NCBI GenBank assembly: GCA_025056355.1
Contig: JANWWI010000002.1
Location: 1-64,000 of the forward strand
From: Casimicrobiaceae bacterium
Lineage (GTDB): Bacteria; Pseudomonadota; Gammaproteobacteria; Burkholderiales; Casimicrobiaceae
Direction: 5' to 3'
Length of the DNA: 64,000 nucleotides
The position numbers and the translations under genes are program-made. Of the stretch, positions 54,063 through 63,284 are shown one piece after another. The notes beneath the pieces were generated by a model. The model was given only the letters and a program-made list of their open reading frames with translations. It had not been told where the DNA came from and searched no databases. How positions within the stretch are numbered: the first letter of the stretch is position 1; the number at the start of each line of letters is the position of its first letter.

Positions 54063-56823
54063 ACATGCGGTTGCTTGCTCGGCTCGATGGTTGGCCGCCC
54101 TCGCCGTGACGGTCTTTGCGACGCCCGCTGTGGCAACTCCCGCAACCGCGCAGTCCTCCGCGCCCCCCCTTTTTCATGCGGACTTCGAGCCCGGACCGAG
54201 CGCCGGCGGCATCCAAGAGTTCCGGCTGCGCAAGAACGGGCTGCGCGTGTTGCTGTTTCCCGAGCCGGCCAGTCCGCAGATCACGGTCAACGTGACCTAC
54301 CTGGTCGGCTCACGTCACGAAAACTACGCCGAGCGGGGCCTAGCCCACCTGCTTGAGCACATGCTGTTCAAGGCCACGCGCAAGTTCCCGAACCTCTGGC
54401 AGGACCTGCAAAACCGCGGCTTCATCAACAACGGCACGACTTGGCTCGACCGCACCAATTACTTCGAACGCTTCGCTGCCAGTGAGGAGCACCTGCGCTG
54501 GGCGCTTGAGATGGAAGCCGACCGCATGGCGCACGCTCGGCTCCTGCCTGAGGAGCTTGCCACCGAGATGACCGTCGTGCGCAACGAGTTTGAAATGGCA
54601 GAAAACCGTCCGCAGTGGGTGCTCTACGACCGCACCGTGGCGGCCGCGCTGCCCTGGCACAACTACGGCCGCTCCACGATCGGTAACCGAAGCGACATCG
54701 AGGCGGTCTCGGTGGACGCGCTGCGCCGCTTCTATGAGACCTACTACCGGCCCGACAACGCCGTGTTGCTGATCGCGGGGCGTTTCGACCCGGCGCGCGC
54801 GCTCGACTGGGTGAGCCAGTATTTCGGTGAGATCCCGCGCCCGCGGCGCGAACTGCCCGCGCCGCGGACCGTCGAGCCGACCCAGGACGGCGAACGCGAA
54901 GTGACCGTCCGGCGCGTGGGCGATGCACACCACCTCTTCGTGGTCTATCGCACACCCGCTGCGACTCACGAGGATGCGCCCGCGCTTCAACTCTTTCTGA
55001 CGATGATGACGCTCGATCCCTCCGGACGGCTCTACCAGGCCCTCGTGCGTTCTGGGCTCGCCGTCAGCGTTGAGGCGCAAAGTATCGCCACGCTTGAGCC
55101 CTACGTGATGGGCATTTGGGCAACCCTCAATCGCACGCAATCGGTTGAACGTGCCCAGGAGGTGCTCCTGCGTACGATCGAAGAGGCAGCGCGCACCCCC
55201 TTTACTGCGCTCGATCTGGAGCGCGCCAAACTTCACTGGGAGCGCACCTACGATGAAATCCTCGCCGACAGCGCGCGCTTTGCCATCGCGCTCTCCGAGG
55301 CGATCGCCTTGGGCGACTGGCGCGCGTTCTTCCTCGAGCGCGACCGGATCGCGCGTGTGACGCTTGAGGACATAGCGCGCGTGGCGGCCACCTACTTCAA
55401 GCCGCAAAACCGCACGCTAGGGCGCTTCATTGCAACAGACCAACCCGATCGCGTGCCGATTCCGGAGGCGCCGCCCGTGGCCAGACTGCTCGACGGTTGG
55501 AGCGCCCCCCCACCCTTTGCCGCGGCAGAGCCGTTCGATCCGACTCCGGCCAACATCGAAGCGCGCGCCAAGCGTTATCGCCTTGCCAATGGTCTCAAAG
55601 TCGTGCTGTGGCCCAAGCGCACGCGTGGTCAGACCGTCCATGTTGTGCTTCAACGCGGCTACGGTAGCGTGCTCACGCGCCACGGCCAGGCCGCCGTCGA
55701 GGAGCTTGCCAGCGCCACGCTGCTCAGAGGCGCTTTCGGGCTCACGCGCGAGATGATCAACGACGAGTTGAGCCGCCTGCGCGCAAGTGGCGCGCTTGGG
55801 CTCGGCGGGGCGAGCTTTCAAACGCGCCGCCCCTATCTGACACGGCTGCTCGAACTGATCGGACGCATCTACGCTGAGCCCAGCTTCCCCGAGGAGGAAC
55901 TCGAGCTTGCCCGGCGCGAGTTGATCACGGCGCTTGAAGAATCGGCACGCGATCCAGAGGCCGTGGCAAGCGAAGCACTGGCTCGCCATTTCAACCGCTA
56001 TCCGCGCGGCGACATTCGTCACGCGCGCAGCCTGAGCGAACAGATCGCCGATCTGCGAGCCGTCACGCGCGCACAGGTGGTCGAGCACTACGAACGCATG
56101 CGCGGCTTCTCCGCAGCCGAGCTCGTCATCCTTGGCGACTTCGACGAGTCGGCCGTGCGCGACGCAATCGAACGGCACTTCGCGCAGGCCTCGCCGCTGC
56201 CCTACGAACGCATCACGCGCGAGCCCTTCGCGCCACCCCCGCAGCGCTTTCAGATCGAAACCCCCGATCGCGAAAACGCGAGCTTTATTGCGCGGCTTTC
56301 GTTCGAGCTGGATGACCGCGCGGCCGATTACCCGGCCCTCGTGCTTGCCAACTACATCATCGGCGGCTCGGCCGGGTCGCGTCTGTTCAGCCGTCTGCGC
56401 GAGCGCGAGGGGCTCTCCTACGACGTCTCGAGCAGCCTCGAGGTGCCCACCTTCGACCGGCACGCCACCTGGACGTTCTCCTTCACGGCTGCGCCGGACA
56501 ATGCCGCGCGCGCCGAAGCCGCTCTGCGCGATGAGCTTGCGCAGCTGCTCGCCGGCGCGCTCTCCGAGGCAGAGCTGGAAGCCCACAAACGCTCGCTGCT
56601 TGAACAACGTGCCCTGCGTCGCGCGCGAGACGCGGCGCTGGCCCAGCAGCTGGCCACCCTCGCCGATGCCGAGCGCGACTTCGGCTTCGTGGCCGCGCTG
56701 GAAGAGCGGCTAGCCGCGCTCAGCAAAGCGGACTTCGATGCGGTCGTACGCAAATACCTGCGGCTTGAGACCCTGAGCACGGCGCTCGCGGGCGACTTTC
56801 GCCGCAGCGCGGCGCCGCGATGA
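54040..56823 (+). CDS. Secreted M16-family zinc metalloprotease, two-domain
   Basis: This 927-residue protein has a signal peptide (residues 1-38), then an active M16A/pitrilysin domain with inverted zinc motif H103-LLE-H107 and a downstream glutamate E182 in RNEFEMAENRP. A second half (from about residue 505) has the M16 fold but lacks the zinc motif: the equivalent reads GQAAVEELASATLL. This active/inactive duplicate is standard for M16 enzymes. It should degrade small peptides in the periplasm. The start overlaps the receiver gene, and the stop shares ATGA with the MFS gene. Confidence 0.92.
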   Translation: MRTLHVLEHAVACSARWLAALAVTVFATPAVATPATAQSSAPPLFHADFEPGPSAGGIQEFRLRKNGLRVLLFPEPASPQITVNVTYLVGSRHENYAERGLAHLLEHMLFKATRKFPNLWQDLQNRGFINNGTTWLDRTNYFERFAASEEHLRWALEMEADRMAHARLLPEELATEMTVVRNEFEMAENRPQWVLYDRTVAAALPWHNYGRSTIGNRSDIEAVSVDALRRFYETYYRPDNAVLLIAGRFDPARALDWVSQYFGEIPRPRRELPAPRTVEPTQDGEREVTVRRVGDAHHLFVVYRTPAATHEDAPALQLFLTMMTLDPSGRLYQALVRSGLAVSVEAQSIATLEPYVMGIWATLNRTQSVERAQEVLLRTIEEAARTPFTALDLERAKLHWERTYDEILADSARFAIALSEAIALGDWRAFFLERDRIARVTLEDIARVAATYFKPQNRTLGRFIATDQPDRVPIPEAPPVARLLDGWSAPPPFAAAEPFDPTPANIEARAKRYRLANGLKVVLWPKRTRGQTVHVVLQRGYGSVLTRHGQAAVEELASATLLRGAFGLTREMINDELSRLRASGALGLGGASFQTRRPYLTRLLELIGRIYAEPSFPEEELELARRELITALEESARDPEAVASEALARHFNRYPRGDIRHARSLSEQIADLRAVTRAQVVEHYERMRGFSAAELVILGDFDESAVRDAIERHFAQASPLPYERITREPFAPPPQRFQIETPDRENASFIARLSFELDDRAADYPALVLANYIIGGSAGSRLFSRLREREGLSYDVSSSLEVPTFDRHATWTFSFTAAPDNAARAEAALRDELAQLLAGALSEAELEAHKRSLLEQRALRRARDAALAQQLATLADAERDFGFVAALEERLAALSKADFDAVVRKYLRLETLSTALAGDFRRSAAPR

Positions 56824-58052
56824 GCGGCGCCTCGACTTCCCCGAAGCCGACCGGCTCGAGCGGTGCGCTGCGGCGCGAGCGTGCGCTCTTGCTTACGCTG
56901 CTTGCGATGGGCTGCACCTCGATCGTGGATTTCATGATCGTGATGCCGCTTGCTGCGCCGCTCATGCGTGCCTGGGGCCTTTCAAGCGCGCAGTTTGGCT
57001 TGCTCGTGTCCGCCTACGCCTTTGCCGCCACCTTGTCGAGCGCCGCCCTCGTGGCCGTGGCCGACCGCTACGACCGGCGCAGCCTGATGCTTGCGATCTA
57101 CCTCGGCCAAGCCCTGGGCCTGGCAGCAAGCGCTGCCGCACCCGACTACCTCGCGCTGCTTGCGGCGCGCTTTACGTGCGGCTTCTTCGGCGGCATGCAC
57201 GGTTCGGTCGCGCAAGCGATGATCGGGGACGTCGTGCCCGATGAGCGACGCGGACGAGCCACGGCCTTCGTGCTGATGGCCTTCGCGTTTGCCTCGGTCT
57301 TGGGTGTGCCGTTGGGCATCCTGGCCGCCGCTCTGGGCGGTTGGCGTACGCCGTTTATCGTGCTCACCGCGCTCGCGCTCGCTGTGGCGCTTGCGGCGTG
57401 GCGCTATTTGCCAAGCCTCACCAACCACCTTGCAGCAGGGCGCACAAGCGGCCTCGCACAAAGCTACCTCGAGGTCTTACGTGATCCCAACCACCGCTGG
57501 GCGCTTGCGCTGAGCGCTCTGACCGCGCTTGCGGGCATGCTTGTCATTCCCTTCGTGGCACCGACGCGCACGGCCAACGAGGGCATGAGTGAGCAAGCGC
57601 TCGCGCTTTTTTATCTCGTCGGCGGCCTCGCCACACTGCTGACACGACCGGCCGTGGGCGTGCTCTGCGACCGCTACCGGCGTGCGCACGTCTTTTTCGT
57701 CTTGACGCTCGGGGCGCTGCCCTCGATCGTCTTGGTCACGCACCCGCTGGGCGGCGAGCTTGCGCTACAACTGCCGCTTGCGGCCTGCTTTTTCCTTTTC
57801 GTGAGCGGACGCTTTATCCCCATGACCACGATGCTGACTGCGGCCACCCAGCCAGCGCTGCGCGGTCGCCTGATGGCGCTTGCCTCGGCTGTTATGAATC
57901 TGGCCACGGCCGGAGCCGCCGCGCTCGCAGGCGCCCTGATGACCACCACCGCCGAGGGCCGTCTGCTCGGGTACGAGCGAGTCGGCTGGCTGGCGTGCGC
58001 GCTCGCGGCGGCGAGCGTCGTGGTGGCCTATCGCGTCAGAAGCGTGTCGTGA
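56820..58052 (+). CDS. MFS transporter, drug/arabinose efflux type
   Basis: This 410-residue permease has about 12 membrane helices and the MFS motif A region ALVAVADRYDRRSLMLAIYLG after helix 2, together with FTCGFFGGMHGSVAQAMIGDVVPDERRGRATAF. The closest recognisable group is the AraJ/YdhP/PbuE-like DHA1 efflux family. Substrate unknown. It shares ATGA with the M16 gene and its stop overlaps the ccmA start (GTGA), which is unusual for an efflux pump. Confidence 0.9.
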   Translation: MSGASTSPKPTGSSGALRRERALLLTLLAMGCTSIVDFMIVMPLAAPLMRAWGLSSAQFGLLVSAYAFAATLSSAALVAVADRYDRRSLMLAIYLGQALGLAASAAAPDYLALLAARFTCGFFGGMHGSVAQAMIGDVVPDERRGRATAFVLMAFAFASVLGVPLGILAAALGGWRTPFIVLTALALAVALAAWRYLPSLTNHLAAGRTSGLAQSYLEVLRDPNHRWALALSALTALAGMLVIPFVAPTRTANEGMSEQALALFYLVGGLATLLTRPAVGVLCDRYRRAHVFFVLTLGALPSIVLVTHPLGGELALQLPLAACFFLFVSGRFIPMTTMLTAATQPALRGRLMALASAVMNLATAGAAALAGALMTTTAEGRLLGYERVGWLACALAAASVVVAYRVRSVS

Positions 58053-58636
58053 GCGTGCTCTTGCGTGTCGAAGCGCTTGCCGCCGAACGCGGTGGCCGCC
58101 GGATCTTTTCCGAGCTCAGCTTCACGGCCGCAGCCGGGCAGCTTGTGCGCATCGCGGGCGACAACGGGGCGGGCAAAACCACGCTTCTGCGGCTGCTGGC
58201 GGGGCTGGCCACACCCGCTACAGGACGCATCCACTGGGAGGTGCCGCGTGTGCTGATCGGCCATGCCCTTGCGATGAACGAGAGTCTGCGCGTGGCTGAG
58301 AACCTCGCCTACGCGGCGCAGCTCGCTGGCGAGGCGGGCGAACGTGCGGCCCTTGAAGCCGCGCTTGAACGACTCGGCCTGGCCGCGCTTGCGCAAAGAC
58401 GCTTCGGAAGCCTCTCGCAGGGGCAAAAAAAACGCGTCTCGCTCGCGCGACTGTTTTTGGCCCCACCCGAGAGCGCGTGGTTGCTCGATGAGCCCTTCGT
58501 CGCGCTCGACCGCGCAAGCCAGGCCGTGCTCGCTCGGCTCATCGAAGAACGGCTCGCCGCGGGCGGCTGCGTGCTGTTGAGCTCGCACCAAGACGTCGCG
58601 CTCGGCTCGCCCGAGACGATCGAGGTGCGACTGTGA
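58049..58636 (+). CDS. ccmA: Cytochrome c biogenesis ATPase CcmA
   Basis: This 195-residue ABC ATPase has Walker A AGDNGAGKTTLLRLLAGLA, signature SLSQGQKKRVSLARLF and Walker B WLLDEPFVALDRAS, all in the form typical of CcmA. With CcmB it supplies the energy to release holo-CcmE from CcmC in System I cytochrome c maturation. The GTG at 58049 overlaps the MFS stop and gives the normal length. The ccmB start overlaps its own stop. Confidence 0.95.
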   Translation: MSVLLRVEALAAERGGRRIFSELSFTAAAGQLVRIAGDNGAGKTTLLRLLAGLATPATGRIHWEVPRVLIGHALAMNESLRVAENLAYAAQLAGEAGERAALEAALERLGLAALAQRRFGSLSQGQKKRVSLARLFLAPPESAWLLDEPFVALDRASQAVLARLIEERLAAGGCVLLSSHQDVALGSPETIEVRL

Positions 58637-59307
58637 GTCTGCGGCGCGCAATGGCCGCCGTGGTGCGGCGCGAATTCGGGCTGCTTGCGCAGCGGCCGAG
58701 CGACTGGGCCAATCCGCTCGCCTTCTACCTGATCGTCTGTTCGCTGTTTCCCTTCGGCATCGGCAGCGAAAGCGAACGACTGCGCCTGATCGGCGTCGGG
58801 GTGGTGTTCGTGGCGGCCCTGCTCGCGGTGCTTGTCACGCTGCCGCGGCTCTTTGAAGAGGACTGTCGCGACGGCTCCATCGAGTCCTGGCTGACCTCGC
58901 CCGAACCGCTCTCGGCGCTCGTGCTTGCGCGCTTGGCTGCACTGAGTGTGGCCCTAGGCATCCCGCTTGCGGCAGTAACGCCCGTGTTTGCCCTGTTCTA
59001 CGCGCTGCCAGTCGACGTGGCTGTCGCCCTTGCGCTTGCGGTGTGCCTGGCGGTGCCGACGCTGCTGCTCATCGGCAGCATTTCCGCGGCCTTGGTGATC
59101 TCGGCGCGCGGCGGCACGCTTCTTTTGGCCGTGCTCGTGCTGCCCCTGGCCGTGCCAACACTCATTTTCGGCGCCGCAGCGGCCCTCAAAGTGCTCTACG
59201 GCGAATCGCCCCTAGCGGAATTCGCGCTTGAGGGCGCCTATTTGCTGCTTGCTCTAGCATTGTGCCCTGCTGCGGCAGCCGCCGCGCTTCGCATCAGCCT
59301 CGAGTGA
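58633..59307 (+). CDS. ccmB: Heme exporter membrane protein CcmB
   Basis: This 224-residue membrane protein has six hydrophobic helices and the CcmB signature: ANPLAFYLIVCSLFPFGIG, LPRLFEEDCRDGSIESWLTSPEPLSALVLAR. It pairs with CcmA. Start GTG at 58633, overlapping the ccmA stop. Confidence 0.95.
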   Translation: MSLRRAMAAVVRREFGLLAQRPSDWANPLAFYLIVCSLFPFGIGSESERLRLIGVGVVFVAALLAVLVTLPRLFEEDCRDGSIESWLTSPEPLSALVLARLAALSVALGIPLAAVTPVFALFYALPVDVAVALALAVCLAVPTLLLIGSISAALVISARGGTLLLAVLVLPLAVPTLIFGAAAALKVLYGESPLAEFALEGAYLLLALALCPAAAAAALRISLE

Positions 59308-59314
59308 TCGGCTT

Positions 59315-60127
59315 TTGCGAATATTCACCCTCGCGGACGCCACTGTGCTTTCCACTGAACAACGCAGCCACGAGCGCTTCGCCGGGCGCTGGTTCTGGCG
59401 CTATGCCTCACCGGCAAGCTTCTATCCACTCGCCGGCCGCATCGAGCGGCTGTGCTGGGCGCTCGCGGCAGTGCTTGCAGTGCTTGGGCTCTACCTCGGA
59501 TTGTTTCGGGCACCGAGCGACTTCCAGCAAGGCGAGGTCTATCGCATCATCTACATCCACGTGCCAGCGGCGTGGATGGCCATGATCATCTACCTGGCGA
59601 TGGCGTTTTGGTCGGCCGTGGGCTTCGTGCTTGGCACGCGGCTTTCGTTCATGATGTCGCATGCGCTTGCGCCCACGGGTGCAATCATGGCCTTTCTCGC
59701 ACTCTGGACCGGCGCGCTCTGGGGCCGCCCGACCTGGGGTACTTACTGGGTGTGGGATGCGCGGCTTACCAGTACGCTGATCCTGTTTTTCCTCTATCTT
59801 GGCTACCTTGCGCTTGTGGCCGCCTTCGACGACCGGCGCAAAGGAGACCGTGCCGCTGGGCTCATTGCGATCGTCGGTGCGGTGAACGTGCCGATCATCT
59901 ACTTTAGCGTGCAGTGGTGGAACACCTTGCACCAGGGCGCCTCGGTACGGCCCGGGGGCAGTTCCATGGCCACGATCATGCTGAGCGCCATGCTGATCAT
60001 GACCTTTGCTTTCTGGGCCTACTCGATCGCCGCCGCGATGCGCCGCGTGCGCACGCTCATCATCGAACGCGAGGCGGGTGCCGCCTGGCTCGGACAAGCG
60101 CTCGCCGCGGAAGGACGCAAGCGATGA
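59315..60127 (+). CDS. ccmC: Heme-handling membrane protein CcmC
   Basis: This six-helix inner-membrane protein loads heme onto CcmE. The tryptophan-rich WWD-type motif is present (WGRPTWGTYWVWDARLTS), with two external histidines that flank heme in the family: one in YRIIYIHVPAAWMAM and one in QWWNTLHQGASV. With the TTG at 59315 it has 270 residues; a GTG at 59345 would give 260. Both are longer at the N-terminus than E. coli CcmC. The TTG lies seven bases after the ccmB stop. Confidence 0.95.
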   Translation: MRIFTLADATVLSTEQRSHERFAGRWFWRYASPASFYPLAGRIERLCWALAAVLAVLGLYLGLFRAPSDFQQGEVYRIIYIHVPAAWMAMIIYLAMAFWSAVGFVLGTRLSFMMSHALAPTGAIMAFLALWTGALWGRPTWGTYWVWDARLTSTLILFFLYLGYLALVAAFDDRRKGDRAAGLIAIVGAVNVPIIYFSVQWWNTLHQGASVRPGGSSMATIMLSAMLIMTFAFWAYSIAAAMRRVRTLIIEREAGAAWLGQALAAEGRKR

Positions 60128-60306
60128 TCTGGGAATCTTGGAGCGCGTTTTGGGCGATGGGCGGCCGCGGCGCTTTCGTCTGGGGCAGCTACGGGGTTTG
60201 GCTGCTGCTCGTGGTTACGGAACTCTGGGCGCTAGCGCGGGCTCGAAAGCGTGCGCTTGAACGGTTCCGCGAGTCTGAACTCACTGACCCGAATCGATCC
60301 GCTTGA
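60124..60306 (+). CDS. ccmD: Small heme exporter protein CcmD
   Basis: This 60-residue protein has one membrane helix ([27 protein letters not shown]) flanked by an N-terminal glycine-rich stretch and a basic C-terminal tail, the CcmD pattern. It is needed to release holo-CcmE from the CcmABCD complex. It overlaps ccmC by four bases. Confidence 0.9.
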   Translation: MIWESWSAFWAMGGRGAFVWGSYGVWLLLVVTELWALARARKRALERFRESELTDPNRSA

Positions 60307-60308
60307 CC

Positions 60309-60758
60309 ATGACCCTGCGCCAAAAACGCCTTGCCTTGCTTGCCGGCGCCGTGGCCCTGATCGTGGCTGCCACCGCGCTTGTGCTCGTGGCGTTCCGCGA
60401 AAACCTCGTGTTTTTCTTGACTCCCACCCAGGTTGCCAACCGCGAAGCCCCGACGGGTCGGGTGTTTCGGATCGGCGGACTCGTCGAAGAAGGCAGCGTA
60501 CGCCGCGACGGCATCGAGGTGAGCTTTCGGATTACCGACACGGTTCATACGATCCCGGTCGTCTACCGGGGCATCTTGCCGGACTTGTTTCGCGAGGGCA
60601 AGGGCGTAGTCGCCCAAGGCCAAATCGACTCAACCGGGGTGTTTCGCGCCAAGGAGGTCCTGGCCAAACACGACGAAAACTACATGCCGCCGGAGGCCGC
60701 CAGCGCTGTTGAACGCGCCCAGCAAGCGCTCCAACGCTCGCAACAATCGCTCAAATAA
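60309..60758 (+). CDS. ccmE: Heme chaperone CcmE
   Basis: This 149-residue periplasmic, membrane-anchored chaperone binds heme covalently. An N-terminal anchor (residues 8-30) is followed by the beta-barrel with [16 protein letters not shown] and [21 protein letters not shown]. The heme-binding histidine is H121 in [10 protein letters not shown], with Y125 beside it. The ATG at 60309 starts two bases after the ccmD stop; an in-frame TTG at 60303 is less likely. ccmF would normally follow but does not. Confidence 0.96.
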   Translation: MTLRQKRLALLAGAVALIVAATALVLVAFRENLVFFLTPTQVANREAPTGRVFRIGGLVEEGSVRRDGIEVSFRITDTVHTIPVVYRGILPDLFREGKGVVAQGQIDSTGVFRAKEVLAKHDENYMPPEAASAVERAQQALQRSQQSLK

Positions 60759-60773
60759 GAAAGGATCGCCACG

Positions 60774-61298
60774 ATGACGCGCTATCGGCGCCTTTGGATC
60801 CCGATTGCATTCCTGCTGCTTGCCGGCCTTCTCTACTGGGGCCTGTTCCAAAACCCGCGTCTCGTGCCCTCGCCGCTGATCGGCAAACCCGCCCCGGCGG
60901 TTGAGGTGGCTCGGCTCGATGAGCCGGGGCAGCGCTTCTCTCCGGCGCAGATGAAAGGGCAAGCCTGGCTCTTGAACGTCTGGGCAAGCTGGTGCACGAC
61001 TTGTAAGCAAGAGCATCCGGTGCTGGTCGAGCTTGCCCGATCGGGCCGTGTACCGATCGTGGGGCTCAACTACAAAGACAAGCGCGAGGCCGGGCTTGAG
61101 CTCTTGCGCAAATCGGGCGACCCCTACCGCATCAATCTCTTCGATCCCGAGGGCAAGGCCGCCTTCGACTGGGGCGTCTACGGCACGCCCGAGACCTTCT
61201 TGATCGACGCCGAAGGCATCGTGCGCGCAAAGCATGTCGGCCCGCTCACGATGGCGATCTTCAACGAAAAGTTCGCGCCGCTGTTGCCCGCTCGGTAA
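60774..61298 (+). CDS. ccmG: Thiol:disulfide oxidoreductase CcmG/DsbE
   Basis: This 174-residue membrane-anchored thioredoxin-like protein has one N-terminal helix and the active site C74-TT-C77 in WASWCTTCKQEHP. The cis-proline region lies in YGTPETFLIDAEGIV. It reduces apocytochrome c before heme attachment. The start has AAAGGAT upstream. In the usual operon ccmF precedes and ccmH follows this gene; here it follows ccmE directly and is the last gene before convergent ruvC. Confidence 0.94.
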   Translation: MTRYRRLWIPIAFLLLAGLLYWGLFQNPRLVPSPLIGKPAPAVEVARLDEPGQRFSPAQMKGQAWLLNVWASWCTTCKQEHPVLVELARSGRVPIVGLNYKDKREAGLELLRKSGDPYRINLFDPEGKAAFDWGVYGTPETFLIDAEGIVRAKHVGPLTMAIFNEKFAPLLPAR

Positions 61299-61405
61299 AG
61301 CCCCAGGCGCCCGGCGGGAGCGTTCCCCGCAATCGGCAATATCACCACGACCCGGCTCGGCAGGGTCGCCGCCGCGCCTGACGCGCTGGTCGATCAGGGC
61401 GGCCG

Positions 61406-61428
61406 GCCGCAGCCTCAGAGGCTGCGGC
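61406..61428. repeat. Perfect palindrome between ccmG and ruvC
   Basis: GCCGCAGCCTC and GAGGCTGCGGC are exact reverse complements around a single central base, in the 242-base convergent gap after ccmG. As RNA it would make a stable hairpin of at least 9 bp on either strand. No T tract follows, so it is not a canonical terminator. I see no gene in 61299-61540. Confidence 0.6.
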
Positions 61429-61540
61429 TCAGGCGAGGTTGACGAAGCCTCAAACGCTCAACCGGGCAAGAGATCTGGCGACACTGCACACAAGCGACCA
61501 AGCCAAGGCCTGGCGCGACCCATGGCCCACACGCGCGGGC

Positions 61541-62101
61541 CTACGCGATCAAGCGCCCGCCGCGCTGGCGTAGCCTGCGCGTGGCAAGCAGCTCCGATCC
61601 AACCGCCCCCAAGCCCTGCCGAGCGTGAGCATGCGTGATGGCGGTGGCCAGCGCATCGGCCGCATCCGGCGAGGGTGCAACCGCCAGGCCCAGAAGCCGC
61701 CGCACCATCTCTTGCACCTGCACCTTGGCCGCTTTACCGTGGCCCACCACCGCCTGCTTGACTTGAAGCGCGGTGTATTCGTAGATCGTTGCCCCCGCAA
61801 GCGCTGCGGCCACGATCGCTGCCCCGCGCGCTTGGCCCAGAAGCAGCGTGGACTGCGGGTTGACATTGACGAACACCTTTTCCACCACCACATCGTCCGG
61901 CCGATGCTCGGCGATGACCGTCTGCAGGTCGCGCGCAATCGTGAGCAGCCGCTCGGGCAGCGTCTCAGCCTCATCACTCCGGATTGCGCCACTGGCCAGG
62001 TAGAGCAGCCGGCCGTTGGTATGCGCGCTGGCAATCACGCCAAAACCGGTCACGCGCAGCCCGGGATCGATGCCGAGGATGATGCGCGCGGAGCTGGCCA
62101 C
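61541..62101 (-). CDS. ruvC: Holliday junction endonuclease RuvC
   Basis: This 186-residue resolvase cuts four-way DNA junctions in recombination together with RuvAB. Its four acidic catalytic residues are D12 ([13 protein letters not shown]), E74 (VVVEKVFVN), D146 and D149 ([14 protein letters not shown]). Length is normal; the start is GTG. ruvA and ruvB do not follow. It is the last gene of a minus-strand group with ybjQ and yebC; yebC-ruvC linkage is common in bacteria. Confidence 0.96.
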   Translation of the reverse strand: MASSARIILGIDPGLRVTGFGVIASAHTNGRLLYLASGAIRSDEAETLPERLLTIARDLQTVIAEHRPDDVVVEKVFVNVNPQSTLLLGQARGAAIVAAALAGATIYEYTALQVKQAVVGHGKAAKVQVQEMVRRLLGLAVAPSPDAADALATAITHAHARQGLGAVGSELLATRRLRQRGGRLIA

Positions 62102-62116
62102 GGCGCAACGCCGCTT

Positions 62117-62470
62117 TCAGCCGAGCTTGACCGCCGTGCCCGAGACCGCCACGAGCATCATGCCGTTGGTCTCGCCGAGCACCTCGTAGTCAAAGTCGAT
62201 GCCGATCACGCCGTCGGCTCCGAGCGCTTTGGCATCGGCGATCATGTCCTCGAGCGCAGCCTCGCGCGCGCTTCGCAACGAGCGCTCGTAGCCCCCGGCA
62301 CGACCGCCCACCACATCCCGGATCGAAGAGAACAGGTCGCGGAAGATGTTTGCGCCGATGATCGCCTCGCCGTTGACGATGCCCAAGTACTGCGCGATGC
62401 GAACCTCGCCCTCGCGCGGCACGACGGTTGAGAGAAAAAAGCCTTCGTCTTTTTTGCTAAACCAGCCCAT
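62117..62470 (-). CDS. YbjQ/UPF0145 family protein
   Basis: This 117-residue protein belongs to the YbjQ (heavy-metal-binding-like) family: [49 protein letters not shown] and [16 protein letters not shown]. The fold forms small pentamers in known structures; its cellular role is unknown. It sits three bases after yebC and 15 before ruvC. Confidence 0.9.
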   Translation of the reverse strand: MGWFSKKDEGFFLSTVVPREGEVRIAQYLGIVNGEAIIGANIFRDLFSSIRDVVGGRAGGYERSLRSAREAALEDMIADAKALGADGVIGIDFDYEVLGETNGMMLVAVSGTAVKLG

Positions 62471-62473
62471 GGC

Positions 62474-63202
62474 TTACCCCAGTTGAAGCACGGCCGAGGT
62501 GTAGACCTCCTGCACATCATCGCACTCATCGAGCGCATCCAAGAGCTTTTGCATGCGCTCGGCATCGGCCCCGGTCAACACAACCTGGTTGTCGGGCCGC
62601 CAGGTCACCTCGCCGTGCGCCGGTTGAAGCCCGGCCTTGATGAGCGCCTCCTTGATGCGCGCGAATTCATAGGGCGGCGTGATCACTTCGATCGAGCCAT
62701 CTTCCTCGGTCAAAATGTCATCGGCGCCTGCTTCGAGCGCCACTTCCATGAGCCGCGCCTCGTCGGTACCGGGTGGAAACAGCAAAACCCCGCAGTGCTT
62801 GAACTGGTAGGCCACCGAACCGTCGGTGCCCAAGTTGCCGCCGTGCTTCGAGAAGGCGTGCCGAACTTCGGCCACGGTGCGGGTGCGGTTGTCGGTGAGA
62901 CAGTCGACGATCACGGCCGCCCCGCCGACGCCATAGCCCTCGTAGCGCACCGATTCGTAATGGGCGCCGTCTTGCTCGCCGGCGCCGCGTTTGATCGCGC
63001 GCTCGATTGCCTCGTTGGTGAGGTTGTTGTCGCGCGCCTTTTCAACCGCCAGACGCAGTCGGGGGTTGCCGTCGATGCTCGGGCCGCCCAAGCGGGCAGC
63101 CACGGTGATTTCGCGAATCAGACGTGTAGAAATCCGGCCCCGCTTGGCGTCTTGCCGTCCCTTGCGGTACTGAATGTTGGCCCATTTGCTGTGACCAGCC
63201 AT
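62474..63202 (-). CDS. yebC: YebC/PmpR family transcription or translation regulator
   Basis: This 242-residue protein has the start [22 protein letters not shown] and the three-domain signature of the family ([58 protein letters not shown]). Family members have been described as DNA-binding regulators and, more recently, as factors that help ribosomes through proline stretches. Its position next to ruvC is typical. Confidence 0.96.
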   Translation of the reverse strand: MAGHSKWANIQYRKGRQDAKRGRISTRLIREITVAARLGGPSIDGNPRLRLAVEKARDNNLTNEAIERAIKRGAGEQDGAHYESVRYEGYGVGGAAVIVDCLTDNRTRTVAEVRHAFSKHGGNLGTDGSVAYQFKHCGVLLFPPGTDEARLMEVALEAGADDILTEEDGSIEVITPPYEFARIKEALIKAGLQPAHGEVTWRPDNQVVLTGADAERMQKLLDALDECDDVQEVYTSAVLQLG

Positions 63203-63284
63203 GCAGCTGCCATGCGCTTCGGTTGTTCGAGATATCCGCGCATTTTAGGCGGCTCATGCCGCGCAAGCCCTTCGGCCCGAGGCT

